NCBI GenBank assembly: GCA_964423545.1
Contig: CAYRFV010000228.1
Coordinates: forward strand, 1-9,441
Source of the DNA: JALOOE01 sp964423545
GTDB taxonomy: Bacteria > Chloroflexota > Anaerolineae > CG2-30-64-16
DNA length: 9,441 bases
Direction: 5' to 3'
Part shown: positions 5,723-9,441 of the stretch, in pieces
How the letters are laid out: each line of letters begins with the position of its first letter
Position numbering within the stretch: the first letter of the stretch is position 1
Notes under the pieces: model-generated
Told to the model about the DNA's origin: nothing
The model's database searches: none
Seen by the model: only the letters and a program-made list of their open reading frames with translations
Translations under genes and position numbers: made by a program

Positions 5723-6796
5723 GTGGCCTACCTGCACCAGCCTGACTTCTCTCGTTTTCGCATCGCCGTCACCTGCCAGGGCGAGCCGGATTTCGTGCCC
5801 TTCGCCGATATCAGCGTGTACGCGGGCCACAAGATGCAGTTGCTTGGGCATGCCGCATGCACCCTGGAAGACGAAGTCGAGTTCGCCCGCCGCATCGGCT
5901 ACGACTTCATCCCGTTCAGCATCGGCTTTCACCAGACCCCCTCGCTGCTCGACGCCATGACTGAGAGACGCCATGCTGCGGAAGACGCCGCGACATCTGG
6001 GGGCCCCGATGAGGGCGAGGCTGTGGCGCGGCGTTGGGCGGCAGGAAAGTCCAGCGCCATCGCCACCGATGCCGACTTTGCCGCCTTTTCCTGGCCCGAT
6101 CCGGACACCCTCGACTACTCCTTCCTTGCCGAGGCCGATCGGAAGCTGCCGGCCAACATGAAGGTCATCTGCTCGATCGGCAAGGTGTTCAATCCGGTCT
6201 GGTGGCTGACAGGCTTCGAGACGTTCGCCATGCTCCTCAGGGATAATCCGGCCCTGATTGAGCAGCTGTTCGAGAAAGTGGGCGGGTTCCAACTTCGGGT
6301 GCTGGAACGCTGCCTGGCGCATCGCTGCGTGGGCGCAGTATGGCATGCGGACGACGTTGCGTTCAACACTGGCCTGGTCGTCGCCCCGCGCGTCTTGCGG
6401 CGTTACGCCTTCCCATGGTTCAGGCGACTGGTCGAGTTGGCGCACCAAGCTGGCGTCGTGATGATCTATCACAGCGACGGCCAGCTCGACATGATCATCG
6501 AGGACATCATTGACCTGGGGTTCGACGGGCTGAATCCTGTGGACCCGATGTGCATGGACATCGTGGCGCTGAAGCAGCGCGTCCGTGGCCGGCTGGGACT
6601 GCTCGGCAACATCGATCTGCGCCACACGCTGACGCTGGGCTCGCCCGAGGAAGTGGAGGGCGAGGTCAAGGCGAGGATCGAGGCGTTGGCGCCCGGCGGG
6701 GGTTACTGCCTCTCGTCGGCGAACTCCATCCCGGACTACGTGCCGCTCAGGAACTACCTGGCGATGCGCGACGCTTGGGTGAAGTATCGGCGTTAA
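5723..6796 (+). CDS. Uroporphyrinogen decarboxylase (URO-D) family protein, non-HemE
   Basis: 357 residues from a GTG start, length typical for the URO-D superfamily, a cytoplasmic TIM-barrel family that includes HemE and the corrinoid methyltransferases MtaA/MtbA/CmuA. Seen here are DDVAFNTGLVVAP (210-222), the hallmark YHSDGQLDMIIEDIIDLGFDGLNPVDP (split here: H250, D252, G253, then N271-P272), LLGNID (293-298) and a C-terminal SSANSIPDYVP (331-341). The N-terminal RQAGRY-type substrate-binding motif of HemE is absent, so it is not a haem enzyme. MtaA-type zinc ligands H-x-C and a later Cys are replaced by H-S-D and Ser-Ala, so thiol-based zinc methyl transfer is also unlikely. Family members of this kind often sit in sugar-catabolic clusters with no assigned reaction. 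It lies 143 bp after the MR-type gene on the same strand. Confidence 0.85.
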   Translation: MAYLHQPDFSRFRIAVTCQGEPDFVPFADISVYAGHKMQLLGHAACTLEDEVEFARRIGYDFIPFSIGFHQTPSLLDAMTERRHAAEDAATSGGPDEGEAVARRWAAGKSSAIATDADFAAFSWPDPDTLDYSFLAEADRKLPANMKVICSIGKVFNPVWWLTGFETFAMLLRDNPALIEQLFEKVGGFQLRVLERCLAHRCVGAVWHADDVAFNTGLVVAPRVLRRYAFPWFRRLVELAHQAGVVMIYHSDGQLDMIIEDIIDLGFDGLNPVDPMCMDIVALKQRVRGRLGLLGNIDLRHTLTLGSPEEVEGEVKARIEALAPGGGYCLSSANSIPDYVPLRNYLAMRDAWVKYRR

Positions 6797-7012
6797 GCCT
6801 GCTTCTTTTCGCCGGCTGCAGACCGTCCTCTCCAGAACGCACCGGCGGTCGAACTCGGCCGCAGCCTCGATCTTCCGCACGATAGGCCCTTGGTCGAGCC
6901 AACCCGACTTGGGGAGAGGCGCGTGCTGGCGCTGCAAGGCACAGGGCCGGGCAGATGCCTGGCCCTGTCCGCTCTGCACCGGTGCGCAGCCGCGCGTGGA
7001 CCGCCCTCACTC
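6797..7012. other. Intergenic gap between convergent gene groups
   Basis: 216 bp between the URO-D-family stop and the end of the FeoB membrane-domain gene. No credible coding region; frames open across it are continuations of antisense shadows. Its only clear structure is the hairpin at 6941-6968. Confidence 0.7.
6941..6968. terminator. GC-rich hairpin, probable bidirectional terminator
   Basis: Arms ACAGGGCCGGGCA (6941-6953) and TGCCTGGCCCTGT (6956-6968) are complementary over 13 positions with one G-T pair; the last A-T pair must open to leave a loop of about 4 nt. It sits between the ends of two converging genes, where a shared terminator is expected. There is no T-run on either side, so it is not a textbook intrinsic terminator; RNA 3'-end protection or Rho dependence is possible. 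Confidence 0.5.
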
Positions 7013-8446
7013 TCATGCCCCGGCGATCAGTCGCCAGAGCTGGGCCACGACAAAAGTGACGGTGAAGCCGATCGCGAGGGGAAGCAGCACGGCGACCGCC
7101 GTCCACTTCGTGCTGCCGGTCTCCTTGCGGATCGTAGCGATCGTCGTGCTGCACGGGTTGTGCATCAAGCTGAACAGCATCAGATTGACGGCCGTGAGCA
7201 GCGTCCAACCGCCCGCCTGCAGCACCCGGAGCACATCCCCCTGCGACTCCAGCTCGAACATCACGCCGGTCCCGGCGCCGACGCCGGTCATGCCCGTCAC
7301 GAGCACAGTCAGCATCAGCACGGTGGGAATGACGATCTCGTTGGCCGGGATGGCGAAGAGATAGGCGACCAGGATCACGCCGTTGAGTCCGATGAGCAGG
7401 CCGAGCGGATCCAGGAAGTTGACAAGGTGCTCAGCGATGCTCACGCCGCCGATGGAGAGGTTGGCAGAGAGCCAGATGATGGCGCCGGCGGGCGCCGCAT
7501 ACTTGATGGCCCGCCACAGCACGACCAAGGTGCGGTCGATCAGCGAGGTGTAGATGGTCTGCCAGATGCGCGGGGGACGATACGGGGGGAGCTCCAGGTG
7601 AAAGGTCGAGACTTCGCCCCGCAGCCCCGTTCGCGAAAGCCCCCAGGAGACCGCGAACACCAGGAGGACCCCCAACAGCGCGATCGCCAACACACCCAGG
7701 GCCGAAACGACGCCCGCTAGATGCGCCGGCGCCAGCGCGCCGATGAAGATGCTGGATATCAGGATCTGCGTCGGCCACCGCCCGTTGCATAGGGAGAAGT
7801 TGTTGGTGATGATCGCGAGCAGGCGCTCGCGCGGGCTATCGATGATGCGCGTGGCCACCACGCCCGCCGCGTTGCAGCCGAAGCCCATCGACATGGTCAG
7901 CGCCTGCTTGCCGTGCGCGCCTGCGCGGCGAAAGGCATTGTCCAGGTTGAACGCCACCCGCGGCAGATAGCCAAAATCCTCCAGCAGCGTGAAGAGGGGA
8001 AAGAAGATCGCCATAGGCGGCAGCATCACGCTGACGACCCATGCTGTCGCCAGGTATACGCCGTCGATCAAGAAACCGCTCAGCCACCAGGGCAGGCCGA
8101 TGGCGGACGCCACGGACTTCAGGAAGGGGTACACCGTATCCAGCAGCAGCTGCGCCAGCATGGCGGATGGCACGTTGGCGCCAGTGATCGTGAGCCAGAA
8201 GACAGCAGCCAGCAATGCTAACATGAGTGGGAAACCCCAGCGCCGGCTGGTGAGGATGCGATCGAGCGTGCGATCGAGATCAAAGCGCGGCGGCTTGTCG
8301 GGTTGCGTCACAGCACGATCGGCGATCTGCGCGGCCTCGGTGTAGAGAGCCTCCATCAAGTTCTCGTGGAACGCGCCGCCGACCTGCCAGCGCAGCGTCT
8401 CGCTCGCCTTCAGGAGTTCGTCGACCGTTGCGGAAGTTGTGCTCAT
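7013..8446 (-). CDS. feoB: Ferrous iron transporter FeoB, separate membrane-domain protein
   Basis: 477-residue polytopic inner-membrane protein equal to the C-terminal part of FeoB, the Fe2+ permease. After a soluble region (1-68, ending DRILTSRRWGFPLML as in full FeoB) come repeated hydrophobic segments. Gate motifs are MGFGCNAAGVVATR (187-200, C191) and NNFSLCNGRWP (215-225, C220); IPANEIVIPT (366-375) and HNPCSTTIATIRKETGS (429-445, C432) are the second gate and typical C-terminus. It has no GTPase domain of its own. The start ATG (8446-8444) overlaps the stop of the GTPase-domain gene as ATGA and has GGAGGT 6 nt upstream, so it is translated separately but coupled. Presumably the two proteins assemble at the membrane into a functional FeoB. 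Stop is TGA at 7015-7013. Confidence 0.93.
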   Translation of the reverse strand: MSTTSATVDELLKASETLRWQVGGAFHENLMEALYTEAAQIADRAVTQPDKPPRFDLDRTLDRILTSRRWGFPLMLALLAAVFWLTITGANVPSAMLAQLLLDTVYPFLKSVASAIGLPWWLSGFLIDGVYLATAWVVSVMLPPMAIFFPLFTLLEDFGYLPRVAFNLDNAFRRAGAHGKQALTMSMGFGCNAAGVVATRIIDSPRERLLAIITNNFSLCNGRWPTQILISSIFIGALAPAHLAGVVSALGVLAIALLGVLLVFAVSWGLSRTGLRGEVSTFHLELPPYRPPRIWQTIYTSLIDRTLVVLWRAIKYAAPAGAIIWLSANLSIGGVSIAEHLVNFLDPLGLLIGLNGVILVAYLFAIPANEIVIPTVLMLTVLVTGMTGVGAGTGVMFELESQGDVLRVLQAGGWTLLTAVNLMLFSLMHNPCSTTIATIRKETGSTKWTAVAVLLPLAIGFTVTFVVAQLWRLIAGA

Positions 8447-9366
8447 CGTGCGACCTCCAATGGATCTGGACTGCTCGAGGCGCCAGACCCCGATCCAGCC
8501 ACTGATGGGGCCGGCAGGGCAGACCCGCTGGCCAGTTCTGCGGCGCTCCGTTCGGTCCGCGCGGCCGGCTCAGCCAGTTCGGCCAGTTCGCCGGTGCGCA
8601 GCGCTTCAGCCATGCGCTCGTCGCCATCGAGCAGCCGGAGTGCGACCCAGCGGGCGTTGGGTAGGCCCGGAAAGGCCGCGGCCAGTTTCTCGGCAAGCGC
8701 GGTCACGGCGCGCTTCAGCGCAGGGGGCTCGTTCTGAAGCCGGTAGGGGCGGCAGATGACTTGGCGCGTCGCCACCTCATCGATCATCTGCAAGAGCAGC
8801 GGCAACCCCTCGCCCTGCCGCGCTGCGGTCGGGACGACCGGAACACCGAGATCGCGCGCCAGTCTCCGCTCATCCACCCCCAGGCCATGTCGCCTTGCCT
8901 CGTCCACCAGGTTGAGGCACACCACCGCGCGTTCGGTGATCTCCAGCACTTGCAGCACCAGGTTCAGATTCCGCTCCAGGCGTGTCGCATCCACGACCAC
9001 CACGGTGACATCCGGCCGGCCGAAGAGGATGAAGTTGCGTGCAATCTCCTCATCGAGGCTGGTGGAGAGGAGCGAGTAGGTCCCTGGCAGATCCACGATC
9101 TTGTAGCGCCGGCTTGCGTACTCGAAGCCGCCTTCGGCTCGGCCGACGGTCTTGCCCGGCCAGTTGCCCGTGTGTTGGCGCAGCCCAGTCAGAGCATTGA
9201 AGACCGTGCTCTTGCCAACGTTCGGATTGCCCGCCAGCGCCACCACAAAGTCGATGTTCGTCATGTCAATGCCGAGCTTGCGCAACCCCGCCATATTGGC
9301 AGCGGAGCACGATGCGCAGCCGGCGGCAATCGTGGGCGGAGGATCGATTCGCACACTTCCCGTCAT
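8443..9366 (-). CDS. feoB: Ferrous iron transporter FeoB, separate GTPase-domain protein
   Basis: 307-residue protein equal to the N-terminal G domain of FeoB plus the helical guanine-dissociation-inhibitor region. Motifs: G1 GNPNVGKS (46-53), G2 around T73 (WPGKTVG), G3 DLPG (92-95), G4 NLVD (152-155), G5 about 180-182 (TAA). A short N-terminal extension carries a C-x-x-C pair (C17, C20). From about residue 260 the sequence becomes a low-complexity Ala/Glu then Ser/Gly/Pro-rich tail (SVAGSGSGASSSPDP at 288-302), ending where the membrane part starts in ordinary FeoB. The ATG at 9366 has GAGGAGG 7 nt upstream and overlaps the feoA stop; a later in-frame ATG (9264) has no such site and would drop the Cys pair. 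Its role would be nucleotide-dependent control of Fe2+ import by the membrane partner encoded next. Confidence 0.93.
   Translation of the reverse strand: MTGSVRIDPPPTIAAGCASCSAANMAGLRKLGIDMTNIDFVVALAGNPNVGKSTVFNALTGLRQHTGNWPGKTVGRAEGGFEYASRRYKIVDLPGTYSLLSTSLDEEIARNFILFGRPDVTVVVVDATRLERNLNLVLQVLEITERAVVCLNLVDEARRHGLGVDERRLARDLGVPVVPTAARQGEGLPLLLQMIDEVATRQVICRPYRLQNEPPALKRAVTALAEKLAAAFPGLPNARWVALRLLDGDERMAEALRTGELAELAEPAARTERSAAELASGSALPAPSVAGSGSGASSSPDPLEVAR
8453..8458 (-). promoter_or_regulatory. Ribosome binding site of the FeoB membrane-domain gene
   Basis: On the minus strand GGAGGT is spaced 6 nt from the ATG at 8446, inside the last codons of the GTPase-domain gene. This strong internal site shows that the downstream part is meant to be started afresh, supporting a true gene split over a sequencing frameshift. 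Confidence 0.8.
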
Positions 9367-9441
9367 ACCGGCGCCTCCTCGACACGCTCGATCTGAATAT
9401 GGTCGGCCTGATCGCGGCGCAGCGCGATCAGCGCGCCGCGC
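9363..9441 (-). CDS. feoA: FeoA, 3' end only
   Basis: The last 25 codons of a minus-strand gene, reading RGALIALRRDQADHIQIERV then EEAPV and TGA. The pattern G-x-x-IALRR-x-x-A-x-x-I-x-V/I-E is the C-terminal strand pair of the SH3-like FeoA protein, the small cytoplasmic accessory factor of Fe2+ import. The stop overlaps the ATG of the FeoB GTPase-domain gene (ATGA), which is the expected feoA-feoB order. The rest of the gene and the operon promoter are beyond the window, so no Fur site could be examined. Confidence 0.8.
   Translation of the reverse strand, partial: RGALIALRRDQADHIQIERVEEAPV
9374..9380 (-). promoter_or_regulatory. Ribosome binding site of the FeoB GTPase-domain gene
   Basis: GAGGAGG on the minus strand, 7 nt before ATG 9366 and within the 3' end of feoA. 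It decides for the long form with the N-terminal C-x-x-C pair. Confidence 0.75.

Noticed and set aside
5636..6979. 447-codon open frame on the minus strand over the URO-D-family gene
   Set aside because: Antisense shadow; no recognisable motifs, and it runs through the gap and hairpin.
6890..7720. 276-codon open frame on the plus strand at the end of the feo operon
   Set aside because: Antisense to the FeoB membrane-domain gene; Asp/Gln/Arg/His-rich translation typical of a shadow of a hydrophobic protein.

Overview
This window comes from a GC-rich bacterial genome with closely packed genes. No 16S or other phylogenetic marker is present. The gene set is a carbohydrate ABC permease, two enolase-superfamily enzymes, a tungsten/molybdenum aldehyde:ferredoxin oxidoreductase with its own MoaD-like carrier, a URO-D-family protein and a Feo iron importer. 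It would suit an anaerobic or facultative heterotroph, and Chloroflexota is my best guess, but that is inference.

Left part (1-6796, + strand): a catabolic-looking gene run. It starts with the C-terminal half of a MalG-type sugar ABC permease (1-444). Next is an enolase-fold protein (469-1740) that keeps the Mg2+ ligands and the general-base lysine but has lost several residues needed for 2-phosphoglycerate chemistry. A tungstopterin aldehyde oxidoreductase (1822-3744) overlaps a small MoaD/ThiS-type protein (3728-3964). A decayed sulfatase remnant follows (3968-4172), inactivated by a large internal deletion and a perfect 17-bp tandem duplication. Then come a mandelate racemase-type acid-sugar dehydratase or racemase (4401-5579) and a URO-D-family protein starting at GTG (5723-6796). 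Taken together this looks like uptake and dehydration/oxidation of an unidentified sugar or sugar acid, perhaps once released from a sulfated compound. The substrate cannot be read from the sequence.

Right part (7013-9441, - strand): a feo operon read right to left. It holds the 3' end of feoA, a separate FeoB GTPase-domain protein and a separate FeoB membrane-domain protein. Each junction is a 4-nt ATGA overlap with a strong Shine-Dalgarno sequence, so FeoB is split into two polypeptides. The two convergent gene groups meet in a 216-bp gap containing a strong GC-rich hairpin, probably a two-way transcription barrier.

The most interesting points are the active-site-altered enolase homologue next to a tungsten-enzyme/enolase-superfamily catabolic cluster, the split FeoB, and the sulfatase remnant whose frame is restored by collapsing the tandem repeat. 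I saw no RNA genes, CRISPR arrays, insertion sequences or att sites.
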